From NCBI RefSeq assembly GCF_022012445.1, contig NZ_JAKLTS010000005.1, forward strand, positions 186,001 to 250,000: DNA of 64,000 nucleotides. Direction: 5' to 3'. The notes under the pieces are model-generated. The model ran no database searches and was not told the origin of the DNA. It was given only the letters and a program-made list of their open reading frames with translations. Position 1 is the first letter of the stretch. Every line of letters starts with the position of its first letter. Positions 23,201-30,781 of this stretch are shown one piece after another. The position numbers and the translations under genes are program-made. This stretch comes from Massilia sp. TS11 (lineage in GTDB: Bacteria; Pseudomonadota; Gammaproteobacteria; Burkholderiales; Burkholderiaceae_D).

Positions 23201-24718
23201 ATTGTCCTCGGGGTCGGTCACCGGATGCTGGGCCGGCTTGCAGCAGATCGTGAAGCTGAAGGTCGTGCCTTCGTCGGGCGCGCTCTCGACCCAGATCTCG
23301 CCGCCGAGCAGGCCGACCAGTTGCTTGCAGATGGCCAGGCCCAGCCCGGTGCCGCCGTATTTGCGCGTGGTCGAGGGATCGGCCTGGGCGAAAGACTGGA
23401 ACAGATTTTCCTGCTGCTCGGCCGTCATGCCGATGCCGGTGTCGCGCACGTCGAAGCGCAGACCGAAGGGCTCGCCCTCGGCGCGGCTGATGCGCACGGC
23501 CACTTCGCCATGCTCGGTGAACTTGACGGCGTTACCGAGCAGGTTGATCAGAATCTGGCGCAGGCGCAGCGAGTCGCCATTGACGCGGTCGGGCACGTCG
23601 GGTCCGACGATATAGCCAAGCTCGACATCGCGCTGCTGGGCCTGCTTGGCGACCAGCTCGATGACTTCCTCGACCAGCTGGCGCAGGTCGAAATCGACTT
23701 CTTCGAGCGTCAGCTTGCCCGCTTCCATCTTCGAAAAGTCGAGAATGTTGTTGATCAGGTCGATCAGCGTGCGCGCCGAATTCCAGGCCACGTCCACGCA
23801 TTCCTGCTGCCGCTTGTTGAGGTTCATCTCCTTCAGCATGTCGAGCATGCCGACCACGCCATTGAGCGGGGTGCGCACCTCGTGGCTGACGGTGGCGGCG
23901 AACTGGGCTTTCATCAGGGCCGTGCTGACGGCCTGGTCGCGCGAGTCCTTGAGTTCGGCTTCGCGCGATTCGAGCGTGTCCATCATCTTATTGAAGGCCG
24001 TCGCCATCTGGATCAGGTCGCGCGGGCCCTGGGCGGCCGCACGCATGCCCGATTCGCCGGCCTCGGCGCGCCGCATCAGCTGCGACAGGGCATTCAGGGG
24101 CGTGATCATATTGCGCGTGGCCAGGCGCACAATGCCGAGCATGATGGCGGCAAACGAGAAGGTGATCGCCAGATTGCCCAGCAGCAGAGAGGTGGTCAGC
24201 TTCTTCAGATTGTCCTTGCCGACCTGGATGTGCACATAGCCGAGCAGCTGGGGCTCGCGCTCCTGCAGTTCGAAGGGCGAGGCTTCGGCCTGGCCGCCGT
24301 ACACGGGCGCGGTGAAATGCCAGGCATCCGAGTTCTCGCTGGTCAGGCCGGGGCGCACCGGTGCCGTGGCGGGCAGGGCGGCGGCATCGAATTTCACGCC
24401 CGGCTGGGCGCGCGCCAGCAGCAGCGCATGGTGCGTGTCGGTGATCTGCACGGCCTGCACGTCGGGAAAGGTCAGGGTGGCGGCCACCACTTCCTGGGCG
24501 TTCTCGGGCGAATGGTAGAGCAGTGCCAGGGTCGACTGGCGTGCCAGGTTTTCGGCAATGTGCTGGCCCTGTTCGATCGAGTTATTGCGCATGCTTGAGC
24601 TGGCTTCCCAGGAGTTCATCAGGGAAGAGAACAGGGCGAGCGCGAAGATCGAGGTCGAGATGATGACCGTGAGCTGGCGGCGAAAACCTGTCCGGCGCAG
24701 ATAATTTCGGAAAATCAA
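20297..24718 (-). CDS. hybrid sensor kinase with receivers, Hpt and GGDEF-EAL output
   Basis: A protein of about 1473 residues. Order: membrane segment (about 15-35), periplasmic sensor (about 36-175), second membrane segment (180-200), HAMP, HisKA with SHEVRTPL (His279), HATPase_c, receiver 1 (divergent, Asp566), receiver 2 (Asp700 in LMDCSMPEMDG), Hpt (AHAIKGSSGNLG, His845), receiver 3 (Asp965 in LMDAVMPVMDG), GGDEF (1124-1128, intact) and EAL (1251-1253, intact, with ITESTLME and IDDFGTGYSS). A whole phosphorelay and its c-di-GMP output are thus one chain. Probable start is TTG at 24718, with GGAG 7 bases upstream and 1 base past the binding-protein stop; a TTG at 24769 would add 17 residues. 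Ligand input probably comes from the adjacent binding protein. Confidence 0.9.
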   Translation of the reverse strand: MIFRNYLRRTGFRRQLTVIISTSIFALALFSSLMNSWEASSSMRNNSIEQGQHIAENLARQSTLALLYHSPENAQEVVAATLTFPDVQAVQITDTHHALLLARAQPGVKFDAAALPATAPVRPGLTSENSDAWHFTAPVYGGQAEASPFELQEREPQLLGYVHIQVGKDNLKKLTTSLLLGNLAITFSFAAIMLGIVRLATRNMITPLNALSQLMRRAEAGESGMRAAAQGPRDLIQMATAFNKMMDTLESREAELKDSRDQAVSTALMKAQFAATVSHEVRTPLNGVVGMLDMLKEMNLNKRQQECVDVAWNSARTLIDLINNILDFSKMEAGKLTLEEVDFDLRQLVEEVIELVAKQAQQRDVELGYIVGPDVPDRVNGDSLRLRQILINLLGNAVKFTEHGEVAVRISRAEGEPFGLRFDVRDTGIGMTAEQQENLFQSFAQADPSTTRKYGGTGLGLAICKQLVGLLGGEIWVESAPDEGTTFSFTICCKPAQHPVTDPEDNVLAGLRMIAVDDSDIVRSFIEQALGRHGIDIHTTRWGGEALTQLRLAADQHRPYKIVIMDIGATDDDGKDLAHEVEHIAPGTRVLILDRYGTPNSSKLVDGYTSLGKPLREDRFIAALKDLLLEAPQTPSTNQVRSPALPRKEYSILVAEDNRTNQMVAAGMLAMNGCACEFASNGREAVEAARTRQFDLILMDCSMPEMDGYEATAHIRAFEESAGRRTPLVAMTANTQRGDAEKCLAAGMDDYLAKPITLVELRQKLEKWLPRAGEDPDTRQAEAERVDESTEHPLDHTIFNKLREILGASLPQAISPFLEDTPRYLQGLDDALQAGDASDARAKAHAIKGSSGNLGAVHLAQFAKEAEDLAGLGQLDQIGPLLPRLRSAYTAVATLLANEVSGSDGISPDGSEEVAQVLVVDDDRSTRSTLRFTLQRDGFRVEEAADGAQALQMLRRFQPDVILMDAVMPVMDGFTACARMQELPGGNTIPVLMITALEDNSSVERAFAAGASDYIPKPIHYAVLSQRVRRIIEANRAEKRIRHLAYNDLLTGLPNRTLFFDLLGQAVDQARKEAKQLAVLFMDLDRFKYVNDNLGHDVGDRLLVAVAQRVRRTVRNVDVVARLGGDEFTVLLSDVDGPGPAATAAQNICRVLSSPFQIDGHDIFVTSSVGIAMYPSDGLDVATLVKHADNAMYRAKKTNTGFQFYEASMEQSLSEHVRLESDLRRAMENGELEVHYQPQARLDSEQIIGMEALVRWRHPTRGMVSPAEFIPLAEETGLIIPLGEWVLRTACAQLKAWLDAGMTPLRVAVNLSVRQLLQKNFSSIIEDTLAQTGLPPRLLELEITESTLMEHAQDTLQILHRLRTLGIRLSIDDFGTGYSSLSYLKRFPVDIIKIDRSFVRDVPGDVDDAAIVTSIIALAHSLRLEVVAEGVETLAQLEFLRDHRCDLLQGYYLSPAVPAAQFTALLENKAVGA

Positions 24719-24719
24719 A

Positions 24720-25850
24720 TCATGGCTCCGGGTAGACGAAATCGAAAGTGCGCTGCTGCTGATAGCCAATGGAAAGCCCCATATGGCTGGCCGTACGCAG
24801 ATTGATGGCGGCGTGCAGTTCGCGTAAGGGCTGCACTCCCTTTTTCCGGACGTCCCCGGCGATCATGCCCATGGCCGAGGCCGCGAGCGTCTTGCCCAAT
24901 TCCAGATTGTTGGGGGTCATGGCGAACAGCACCCCTTTCTTCGCGTGCAGGATATTGCTCGAGAAGACGGGGATATTGCTGTTCCAGCTCTCGCGCAGAA
25001 TCAGCGGGAGCAGGGTCGATTCTTCCACCGTGGTGGTGTCGTGCGGCAGCCAGACGGCATCGCGGCGCGCGTCGGCCTGAGCGAACAGGGCGCTGTAGTG
25101 GTGGGCGGCACTGGCCAGGTCGCTGGCCTGGACGGCGTTCAGTTCCAGGCCCTGGGCGCGCGCCGCCTCGCGCGCCACGCGCAGCAGCCAGTCGCTCTTG
25201 CGCGGGTCGTACACGACATGCACGCGGCGCACCTCGGGCAGCAGGCTCTTCAGGCGCTGGAACAGCACGGCCGGATCGGGCGTCAGGCTGATGCCGGTGG
25301 CGTTGACGTCGTCGCCCGAAAGCAGCAGGGCGCCGCCGACCAGCACCTGGATATCGCGGTCGAGCCCGTTGGCCGACTGGATGCCCTGGCGGCCGAGCGC
25401 GATGACGACGCGCGTGTTATTGCGTTTGAGTTCGTTGCGCAGATCGCTCGTGTCCATGCGCGCATCGACCGGATAGCTGCGCACATGGGTGTGCGTGCGC
25501 TCCTCGATGCCCTGAATCATGGTCAGGTAGGCACTGCGATAGGGTTCGGCCACATTCGGAAACAGCACAGCGATCGTGCCCTTGGACAGCGAGGCCTGCA
25601 CATCGGGCCGGCGCAGCTGGTCTTCGAGCTGGGCCAGGGTCATGGGGCGCAGCTGGGCGCGCGGCGGCAGGCCCAGGCCGTCATCGGGCAGATCGATGAA
25701 CAGGCTGGTGGCGCTGGCCGACGCGCTGCTGGCGACATCGTGCAGGTCGGCGCCCGCCGCGGGCAGGGCCAGGCCTGCCAGCCAAAGCGACAGTCCGACA
25801 ATTTTGAGGCCGCGCACGGTTTGGGCGCGGTCGCTGAAAACACACATCAT
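24720..25850 (-). CDS. ABC-type substrate-binding protein (PF04392-like), sensor partner
   Basis: A 376-residue exported protein. A signal peptide is visible (LKIVGLSLWLAGLALPAAGA) followed by a two-lobed periplasmic binding fold: IAVLFPNVAEPYRSAYLTMIQGIE, VVIALGRQGI, GISLTPDPAVLFQRLKSLLPEVRRVHVVYDPRKS. This is the ABC_sub_bind (TrpX-like) family. No permease or ATPase gene is nearby; instead the stop nearly abuts the start of the hybrid kinase. It is therefore more likely a ligand-binding partner of that kinase than part of a transporter. The ligand is unknown. It is a paralogue of the next upstream gene, sharing RRDAVWLPHDTTTVEE. Confidence 0.85.
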   Translation of the reverse strand: MMCVFSDRAQTVRGLKIVGLSLWLAGLALPAAGADLHDVASSASASATSLFIDLPDDGLGLPPRAQLRPMTLAQLEDQLRRPDVQASLSKGTIAVLFPNVAEPYRSAYLTMIQGIEERTHTHVRSYPVDARMDTSDLRNELKRNNTRVVIALGRQGIQSANGLDRDIQVLVGGALLLSGDDVNATGISLTPDPAVLFQRLKSLLPEVRRVHVVYDPRKSDWLLRVAREAARAQGLELNAVQASDLASAAHHYSALFAQADARRDAVWLPHDTTTVEESTLLPLILRESWNSNIPVFSSNILHAKKGVLFAMTPNNLELGKTLAASAMGMIAGDVRKKGVQPLRELHAAINLRTASHMGLSIGYQQQRTFDFVYPEP

Positions 25851-25952
25851 GGATGACGCAGCTCAGTGGTCTTTTTTTATTTTTGCTTGGAAATATTTGC
25901 CAGAGTATACGTCAGCCGCGCATTGGCGAGGGGGGAAATCTGTATCTATCGG

Positions 25953-26945
25953 TCAAGCTTCTGGATAGACGAAGTCGAAGTTGCGAAGTTGTCGTGTAGA
26001 CAAGCTGATGCCGACGTGGCTGGCCGTGCGCGTGTTGATGGCGCTGAGGACGTCGCGCAGCGGGCTCATGCCGCGTTTGGCTTCGCCGGCCAGCATGCCG
26101 AGCGCGAGGTTGGCCAGCGAGCGGCCCAGCTCGACATTGTTGGGATACAGGGCGAACAGCGCGCCTTTTTTCACATGGCCAAAGCTGTTCGAGAACACCG
26201 GCACGGCCCGGTTCCAGGACTCGCGCAGGACGATCGGCATCAGCGTCGCTTCCTCGACCGTGGTGTTGTCGTGCGGCAGCCAGATCGCATCGCGCCGCCC
26301 GTCGGCCGCGCCAAAGCATTGTTCGTACTGGCGCGCGGCGGTGGCCAGGTCGCGCGCCTCGTACAGGCCGAATTCCAGGCTCAGGCTGCGCGCCGCCTCG
26401 CGTCCCAGGCGCAGCTGGGCGTCGGCATTGGCGGGATTGGCGACAACGAACACCCGTTTGAGATTCGGCTGGATGGCCTTGACCTGGCCGAACAGCAGGG
26501 CCGGGTCGGGCGTGAAGCTGATGCCGGTCTGCTTGTCGCCTTCGGGCAGGGCGTTCACGCCGCTGAGCACGACGGGCATCTCGAGCGTGGGCACCAGCTT
26601 GAGCGCGCGTGCGCCGAGCGCCACCATGACGCGCGTGCCGACCCGGCGCGCCATGGCGCCGACATCGGTGCCGCTGGTGTCCGGCCCGAGCGGGAACGCG
26701 TGCGCGCGCAGATGGGTGGCGTCTTCGATGCCCTCGATAATCTCGGCGAAGTGCTTGCGGAAGGGCTCGCCAATGTCGGGAAACATCACCCCGATCGGCT
26801 CGCCACCGGCGGCCTGCAAACGCTTGAGGCTCTCTGCCGTGCTGGCCAAAGCCGGCCCCAGCGGCAGGGCGAGCGCTGCCGCGAGCAGGCGCAGACGCGC
26901 GCGCTCGGGGGAGGGCGCCGGAGGCGCGTCAGACTCGGGCAGCAC
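25953..26945 (-). CDS. ABC-type substrate-binding protein paralogue
   Basis: A 330-residue paralogue of the downstream binding protein. Shared segments include RRDAIWLPHDNTTVEEATL, ILRESWN-type wording (VLRESWN), KKGALFALYPNNVELG and the identical tail FDFVYPE. A hydrophobic RLRLLAAALALPLGPALA near residue 18 looks like a signal peptide. The start is GTG at 26945; no better in-frame ATG is visible, so the N-terminus is uncertain. Binding-lobe residues differ between the two copies, so the ligands may differ. The two genes are 102 bases apart and may be one transcript with the kinase. Confidence 0.82.
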   Translation of the reverse strand: MLPESDAPPAPSPERARLRLLAAALALPLGPALASTAESLKRLQAAGGEPIGVMFPDIGEPFRKHFAEIIEGIEDATHLRAHAFPLGPDTSGTDVGAMARRVGTRVMVALGARALKLVPTLEMPVVLSGVNALPEGDKQTGISFTPDPALLFGQVKAIQPNLKRVFVVANPANADAQLRLGREAARSLSLEFGLYEARDLATAARQYEQCFGAADGRRDAIWLPHDNTTVEEATLMPIVLRESWNRAVPVFSNSFGHVKKGALFALYPNNVELGRSLANLALGMLAGEAKRGMSPLRDVLSAINTRTASHVGISLSTRQLRNFDFVYPEA

Positions 26946-27084
26946 GCATCCTCGGCAAGGCAGGGCGCACCGGACAGCGGGACGGAGGCATGGTTTCGGG
27001 CAATTATTGTTGAATTCTTAACCGAACATTGTAATTCGGGAAAGCTCGGGAAGCGTATGCTTTTTCCGACAGCAACAAAAAAAC

Positions 27085-27741
27085 TCAGCCTCCAGCCAAT
27101 TTTCGCTGGGCCAGGGGCGGCCGGGCAAGGAAATCCTGCAGCGTGTCCTGGTCGATCCGGCCGCCGTCCAGGTGCCAGAGCAGGGCGTCGATGCGGTCCG
27201 CGCCCCAAAAAATCTCGCCATCGCAAGCCAAGGCCGGCACGCCGAAGACGCCAGCCGCCAGGGCCGCGGCGGTGGCGTCGGCCAGGGCCTGTTTGACCGG
27301 CGCGCTGGCGGCAGCGGCCAGCAGGGCAGCACCATCCAGGCCGCAGCCTTCGGCGATCGCGGCGGCCGTGGCCGGGTCGGACAGGTTGGCGCCATCTTCC
27401 CAGCAGGCGCGGCTGGCGGCGACGGCAAAGCGCAGGCGCGCATCCTCGTCGATCAGTGCGCAGGCCATGCGCAGCACCAGCAGCGGATTGAACGGATGGC
27501 CGGGCGGCCCACGAAAGCGCAGGCCCTGGCGCGTCGCCTGGCGCAGCACATCGCGGAAGGTGTAGTCGCGTTTGCTGGGAATCTCGGCCGGACCCTTCTG
27601 GCCATTGGCGTTGAGCAGGCCGGCAAACAGCACCGGCCGCAGCCGCAGGCGCGCACCGGCGTCCTGCAGACGGCCGAACTGATGGGTGGCCAGCCAGACA
27701 TAGGGGCTGACCGGGTCGTAATAGACGAAGACGTCTTTCAT
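27085..27741 (-). CDS. DsbA-fold 2-hydroxychromene-2-carboxylate isomerase-like protein
   Basis: A 218-residue thioredoxin-fold protein of the kappa-class GST/HCCA isomerase group: [18 protein letters not shown] at the start (S/P-type active site instead of CxxC), [17 protein letters not shown], and [24 protein letters not shown] at the end. Family members isomerise 2-hydroxychromene-2-carboxylate in naphthalene degradation or act as glutathione transferases. No naphthalene genes are present. Being coupled to gloB (ATGA overlap), a glutathione-linked role is more likely here. Confidence 0.87.
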   Translation of the reverse strand: MKDVFVYYDPVSPYVWLATHQFGRLQDAGARLRLRPVLFAGLLNANGQKGPAEIPSKRDYTFRDVLRQATRQGLRFRGPPGHPFNPLLVLRMACALIDEDARLRFAVAASRACWEDGANLSDPATAAAIAEGCGLDGAALLAAAASAPVKQALADATAAALAAGVFGVPALACDGEIFWGADRIDALLWHLDGGRIDQDTLQDFLARPPLAQRKLAGG

Positions 27742-28532
27742 GCCTCGTTCTTCCATTGGCGCAAGGCGGCGAAGGCGGCGACGGTGTCCGCATCGTCGCT
27801 CAGGCGGCCAGCGGCGATCAGGCTATGGCGGATCGTGGGTTGCCCGACGCGCAGGAAGGGATTGGTGGCGCGTTCAAGGCCGATGGTGCTGGGTACGGTG
27901 GCCTGACCGGCGGCGCGCGCGGCGGCCACGGCGGTTTGGCGCGCTGTCAGCGCCGCATTATCGGGCTCGACCATGACGGCAAAGGCCAGGTTGCTGGCCG
28001 TGTATTCGTGCGCGCAGAACACCTGGGTGTCGGGCGGCAAGGCGGCCAGCTTGTGCAGCGAGGCCTGCATCTGCGCCGGACTGCCTTCGAACAAGCGGCC
28101 GCAGCCGCCCGCAAACAGGGTGTCGCCACAGAACAGGAAGCCCGCGTCGGCGGCGTAATAGGCGATGTGCCCGCGCGTGTGGCCCGGCACGTCGAGCACG
28201 CGCAAGCTGCAGGCCGGCGAGTCGAGGCGCAGCAGATCGCCTTCGCCGACAGCCCGTTCCACCGCCGCGATGCCGTCATGGCGCGGGCCGAAGACCGGCG
28301 CCTGCCAGCGCGCGCGCAAGGCATCCACGCCACCGGTGTGGTCAGCATGATGATGGGTGAGTAGAATGGCGGTCAGGCGCAGGCCGTGGTCGGCCAGGGC
28401 CTGTTTGATGGGGGCCGCGTCGCCAGGGTCCACCACCAGGGCGGCTTGCCCGTCATGCACAAGCCACAGATAGTTGTCGCGAAATGCCGGTACCCGCAGT
28501 ACCGCCAGCGTGGAGCGCGAATCGGAATTCAT
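27738..28532 (-). CDS. gloB: hydroxyacylglutathione hydrolase (glyoxalase II)
   Basis: A 264-residue metallo-beta-lactamase-fold enzyme that hydrolyses S-D-lactoylglutathione to D-lactate and glutathione. The metal motif [10 protein letters not shown], the [11 protein letters not shown] and [15 protein letters not shown] motifs and [13 protein letters not shown] are all diagnostic. The C-terminal glutathione-binding part ([12 protein letters not shown]) is present. I chose the ATG at 28532 because it yields [21 protein letters not shown], the family start. It is divergent from the methyltransferase with 12 bases between ATGs, so each ribosome site sits in the other's start region. Confidence 0.95.
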   Translation of the reverse strand: MNSDSRSTLAVLRVPAFRDNYLWLVHDGQAALVVDPGDAAPIKQALADHGLRLTAILLTHHHADHTGGVDALRARWQAPVFGPRHDGIAAVERAVGEGDLLRLDSPACSLRVLDVPGHTRGHIAYYAADAGFLFCGDTLFAGGCGRLFEGSPAQMQASLHKLAALPPDTQVFCAHEYTASNLAFAVMVEPDNAALTARQTAVAAARAAGQATVPSTIGLERATNPFLRVGQPTIRHSLIAAGRLSDDADTVAAFAALRQWKNEA

Positions 28533-28544
28533 GGAAAGGAAGGC

Positions 28545-29309
28545 ATGGATAGCGCGGCGTCCGAAACGTCCATTATAGCGCTGCACGAATGGCTGCAATC
28601 GCCGGCCGGCGCTTACGTCCGCGCCTTCGAGCAGGAATGTCTCGACGCGCTGACGGCCGATATCTTTGGCTTCCATGCCGTGCAGATCGGCCTGCCGCAG
28701 ATCGACGCGCTGCGTGCCAACCGCATGCCGCACAAATGGCTGGCCGTCAGTGCGCCGGTGGCGCGCGCGCCCGATAGCGGCCAGCGCGCGCATGAGCTCG
28801 TGCTCGATTTCGAAGAGCTGCCGTTTCCCTCGCAAAGCCTGGACCTGGTGGTGCTGCCGCATGTGCTGGAGTTCGCGGCCGAGCCGCACCAGGTGCTGCG
28901 CGAGGTCGAGCGCGTGCTGATCCCCGAGGGGCAGCTGATCATCTGCGGCTTCAATCCGGCCAGCCTGTGGGGTCTGCGCCAGGGCTGGGGCCGCATCACG
29001 CGCAGCCCCTACCTGCCGGTCGAAGGCGAGTTCATCTCTATGCTGCGCATGAAGGACTGGTTAAAATTGCTGAATCTGGGCGTGAGCCGCAGCCATTTTG
29101 GCTGCTATGCGCCGCCGATGCGCAGCAGCCACTGGCTCGAGCGCTTCGCCTTCCTCGAATCTGCCGGGCAACGCTGGTGGTCGCCCTTGGGCGCCGTCTA
29201 CATCGTGCAAGCGGTCAATCGCGTGAAAGGCATGAAGCTGATCGGTCCGGCCTGGAGCCGCAGCACGGCCAGCAAGGGCGCGGCCCTGCCAGTTACCAAT
29301 AGAAAGTGA
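28545..29309 (+). CDS. class I SAM-dependent methyltransferase
   Basis: A 254-residue methyltransferase of the UbiE/MenG-like class 11 type. The segment [38 protein letters not shown] matches motifs II-III, and [22 protein letters not shown] follows. The glycine-rich SAM motif is poorly kept. The position between gloB and rnhA is widely conserved in betaproteobacteria. The substrate is unknown. The start ATG at 28545 is preceded by GGAAAGGA. The stop TGA lies 2 bases before the rnhA ATG. Confidence 0.85.
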   Translation: MDSAASETSIIALHEWLQSPAGAYVRAFEQECLDALTADIFGFHAVQIGLPQIDALRANRMPHKWLAVSAPVARAPDSGQRAHELVLDFEELPFPSQSLDLVVLPHVLEFAAEPHQVLREVERVLIPEGQLIICGFNPASLWGLRQGWGRITRSPYLPVEGEFISMLRMKDWLKLLNLGVSRSHFGCYAPPMRSSHWLERFAFLESAGQRWWSPLGAVYIVQAVNRVKGMKLIGPAWSRSTASKGAALPVTNRK

Positions 29310-29311
29310 GC

Positions 29312-29749
29312 ATGACGAAAGTCGAGATTTATACGGACGGGGCCTGCAAGGGCAATCCCGGCGCCGGCGGTTGGGGCGCGCTGCTGGTGGCCAATGGTCA
29401 GGAAAAAGAATTGTTCGGCGGCGAAGCGCACACGACCAACAACCGCATGGAGCTGCTGGCCGTGATCGAAGCCCTGAATGCGCTGACCCGGCCCTGCCAG
29501 GTGGTGCTACATACCGATAGCCAGTACGTGCAGAAGGGCATCTCGGAATGGATTCACGGCTGGAAGGCGCGCGGCTGGAAGACCTCGACCAAGGAGCCGG
29601 TAAAGAACGCCGACCTGTGGCAGGCGCTCGACAGCGCGCAGGCGCGCCATCAGGTCGAATGGCGCTGGGTGCGCGGCCACAACGGCCACCCCGGCAATGA
29701 ACGTGCCGACGCCCTGGCCAACCGCGGCGTGGCCAGCGCACGTGCTTGA
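29312..29749 (+). CDS. rnhA: ribonuclease HI
   Basis: A 145-residue RNase HI that cuts RNA in RNA-DNA hybrids. Catalytic acids are Asp9 ([11 protein letters not shown]), Glu47 (NNRMELLAV), Asp69 (HTDSQYV) and Asp133 (NERADALA); the basic handle ([15 protein letters not shown]) is present. A GTG six bases upstream is an alternative start, but the ATG gives the normal N-terminus. It is followed by dnaQ in the same direction. Confidence 0.96.
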   Translation: MTKVEIYTDGACKGNPGAGGWGALLVANGQEKELFGGEAHTTNNRMELLAVIEALNALTRPCQVVLHTDSQYVQKGISEWIHGWKARGWKTSTKEPVKNADLWQALDSAQARHQVEWRWVRGHNGHPGNERADALANRGVASARA

Positions 29750-29779
29750 TATAATCCGGCTTTCTTCTTCGACTCCACT

Positions 29780-30508
29780 ATGCGCCAGATCGTTCTCGAT
29801 ACCGAAACCACGGGCCTGAGTCCGCGCAACGGCGACCGCGTCATCGAAGTCGGTTGCGTGGAAATCGTCAACCGCGCGCTCACCGGGCGCAATTTCCACT
29901 GTTATATCAACCCCGAGCGCGATTCGGACGAAGCGGCGCTGGCCGTGCACGGCCTGACCACCGAGTTCCTGCGCGACAAGCCGAAATTCGCCGAGATCGC
30001 GCACGCCCTGCGCGACTTCATCGACGGCGCCGAGCTGATCATCCACAACGCGCCCTTCGACCTGGGTTTTCTCAACCACGAATTTAAGCTGCTGGGCCTG
30101 CCGGAGTTTTCGAGTTTCGCCAATGGCGTCATCGACACCTATCTGAGCGCCAAGGAACTGCACCCGGGCAAGCGCAACTCGCTCGACGCCCTGTGCGAAC
30201 GTTACGGCATTTCGAATGCCCACCGCACGCTGCACGGCGCCTTGCTCGACTCCGAGCTGCTGGCCGAAGTCTACCTGGCCATGACGCGCGGCCAGCACAG
30301 CCTGGGCATGGACCTGGAAGTGGCGATGGAAACCGTCGACGACGGACTCGAAGCCGTCGCCCTGGGCGAGGTGCTGGTGCTGGGCGCACGCGAAGACGAG
30401 CTGGTGGCGCATGCCGCCGTGCTCGATGGAATCGACAAGGGCGTGAAGGGCACCTGCGTCTGGCGCAGCTATGAAGCGCCGGCCGAGCCCGTTCAAGCCG
30501 CTCAATGA
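29780..30508 (+). CDS. dnaQ: DNA polymerase III epsilon subunit (proofreading exonuclease)
   Basis: A 242-residue DEDDh exonuclease. Exo I is LDTETTG (Asp7, Glu9), Exo II NAPFDLGFLNHE, Exo III HGALLDSELLAEVYLAMT. The C-terminal tail (about 190-242) holds the alpha-subunit-binding region. It removes mispaired 3' nucleotides in the replicase core. A TATAAT at 29750-29755 within the short gap could provide a separate promoter, but no good -35 accompanies it. rnhA and dnaQ are co-oriented here. Confidence 0.95.
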   Translation: MRQIVLDTETTGLSPRNGDRVIEVGCVEIVNRALTGRNFHCYINPERDSDEAALAVHGLTTEFLRDKPKFAEIAHALRDFIDGAELIIHNAPFDLGFLNHEFKLLGLPEFSSFANGVIDTYLSAKELHPGKRNSLDALCERYGISNAHRTLHGALLDSELLAEVYLAMTRGQHSLGMDLEVAMETVDDGLEAVALGEVLVLGAREDELVAHAAVLDGIDKGVKGTCVWRSYEAPAEPVQAAQ

Positions 30509-30527
30509 AAATAGTTTGCACGATAGC

Positions 30528-30556
30528 TTGCACAAAATCGAAACCGCTGTCATAAT
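30528..30556 (+). promoter_or_regulatory. promoter of tRNA-Val
   Basis: TTGCAC (30528-30533) and CATAAT (30551-30556) are separated by exactly 17 bases, 13 bases before the tRNA 5' end. A second TTGCAC lies 12 bases further upstream. Confidence 0.7.
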
Positions 30557-30568
30557 AGCGGTCGCTTC

Positions 30569-30643
30569 GGGAGGTTAGCTCAGGGGTAGAGCACTGCATT
30601 CACACTGCAGGGGTCGCAAGTTCGAAACTTGCACTTCCCACCA
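30569..30643 (+). tRNA. tRNA-Val (anticodon CAC)
   Basis: A full cloverleaf can be folded. Acceptor GGGAGGT (30569-30575) pairs with ACTTCCC (30633-30639, one G-T), followed by A and an encoded CCA. The anticodon arm is CTGCA-TTCACAC-TGCAG with anticodon CAC at 30601-30603, reading GUG. The T arm is GCAAG-TTCGAAA-CTTGC. Confidence 0.95.
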
Positions 30644-30651
30644 AAATTCAG

Positions 30652-30679
30652 AAAGGCCTGACATCGTCAGGCCTTTTTT
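30652..30679 (+). terminator. tRNA-Val terminator
   Basis: An 11-base perfect stem (AAAGGCCTGAC / GTCAGGCCTTT) with a 3-base loop runs into six T, starting 9 bases after the tRNA CCA. Confidence 0.92.
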
Positions 30680-30781
30680 CATTTCCGCATATGCATTGCG
30701 TTGCGCTTGGCGAACGGCATTTCCTCGCGTACGCTATCCTTGCCGTCTATCAATTCTTTCTGGTGTTTGTTTTTGCGGACC

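Noticed and set aside
20639..24598. A 1319-codon open frame antisense to the hybrid kinase
   Set aside because: Low-complexity His/Gly/Gln/Ala protein with no domains, in the strand opposite an unmistakable kinase.
24720..26945. ABC importer operon
   Set aside because: Only binding proteins are present; no permease or ATPase frame lies on either side.
29750..29755. Strong promoter before dnaQ
   Set aside because: TATAAT is perfect but no -35 element lies at a suitable distance, so I did not list it as a promoter.
30569..30643. tRNA-Val as an integration site for a mobile element
   Set aside because: No integrase or duplicated tRNA 3' end was seen downstream; the next gene is a chromosomal propeller cyclase.
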